Positions 27,784 through 27,894 of a DNA stretch of 27,894 nt are shown one piece after another (within the stretch, counting starts at the first letter, position 1; every line of letters starts with the position of its first letter). A model generated the notes under the pieces. It made no database searches and was not told where the DNA came from. It worked only from the letters and a program-made list of their open reading frames with translations. The stretch spans positions 1 through 27,894 of the forward strand of contig BNZR01000013.1 in NCBI GenBank assembly GCA_026001245.1. The letters are read 5' to 3'. The DNA is from Clostridia bacterium (GTDB lineage: Bacteria > Bacillota_A > Clostridia > Oscillospirales > UBA929). Made by a program: the position numbers and the translations under genes.

Positions 27784-27894
27784 AGAAACAAAAACCGCCG
27801 CCGATAATGCGGTAAACGAAGAAAACAAGGGTACAACACCCGCCGCAATACCTACCGCCGCGCCCGCGCCCGAACCCACCGTTACACCCAAGCC
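27776..27894 (+). CDS. Start of a tail-region protein (partial)
   Basis: ACAGGAGGTTAATTTCA precedes ATG 27776, which overlaps the previous gene's stop by 8 bases. The 39 complete codons give a disordered Ala/Pro/Thr/Glu-rich N-terminus (MAKETKTAADNAVNEENKG, then PAAIPTAAPAPEPTVTPK) and the frame is open to the window end. Position suggests a tail tube, tail sheath or related protein, but this portion does not allow a family call. Confidence 0.75.
   Translation, partial: MAKETKTAADNAVNEENKGTTPAAIPTAAPAPEPTVTPK

Noticed and set aside
1..27894. CRISPR array or rRNA
   Set aside because: No regularly spaced direct repeats of 20-40 bases and no rRNA-like conserved blocks were seen; the repeated 9-mer is dispersed over kilobases.

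Overview
The window joins a short stretch of bacterial chromosome (about 1-3.6 kb) to a long, almost entirely plus-strand prophage (about 3.6 kb to the end, incomplete on the right). The strong AGGAGG-type ribosome binding sites, common GTG/TTG starts, the pilT-pilC pair and the phage gene repertoire (DUF6148, DUF4406, DUF3850, YopX, IS30-type HTH, B12-like radical SAM) suggest a Bacillota host of the Clostridia or Negativicutes kind. This host call is inference; no rRNA or other taxonomic marker is present.

Chromosomal part: the last codons of an unknown gene, a tightly overlapping toxin-antitoxin pair (43-491), the type IV pilus genes pilT and pilC, then on the minus strand a multi-pass membrane protein and tRNA-Pro(CGG) with an encoded CCA and a consensus sigma-70 promoter. 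The phage-like sequence starts between that promoter and about 3.75 kb. A structured terminator-like hairpin and two copies of a 12-base repeat lie in the junction zone. No integrase or CI-type repressor is visible.

Phage left arm (3.7-18.8 kb): small unknown genes damaged by an IS3-family remnant (3.85-4.25 kb) and by a 7-base tandem repeat that breaks a frame; an IS30-type HTH protein; a PP-loop PAPS-reductase-like protein; a HUH-type replication protein preceded by two hairpins (candidate origin); a B12-like radical SAM protein; two paralogous beta-class DNA methyltransferases bracketing a small membrane protein, a VRR-NUC nuclease and a large multi-repeat C5 methyltransferase; zinc-binding small proteins; a DUF3850 protein; an SPL-like radical SAM protein; YopX and DUF4406 proteins; a ParA-ParB pair; and a sigma-region-4-like late regulator. 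Genes overlap by 1 to about 40 bases throughout, implying long polycistronic transcripts.

Phage right arm (18.8 kb to end): a lambda-like packaging and head module in lambda order: two small-terminase-like genes, Nu1-like small terminase, GpA large terminase, DUF6148 connector, portal, ClpP-like protease with a nested scaffold start, decoration protein D, capsid protein E, head-tail joining and tail-completion genes, and the start of another gene. The only clear internal phage promoter is an extended -10 site between terminase and connector.

The most interesting signals are: the 9-mer CCGAGCGGG, found at least 11 times on the plus strand in all three reading frames and in non-coding DNA, containing the B. 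subtilis Chi core AGCGG; homopolymer tracts (G7 and C8) at the 3' ends of both paralogous methyltransferases, which decide where they stop; the frame-breaking heptanucleotide repeat; the hairpins before the HUH gene; and a cysteine cluster at the ParB C-terminus.
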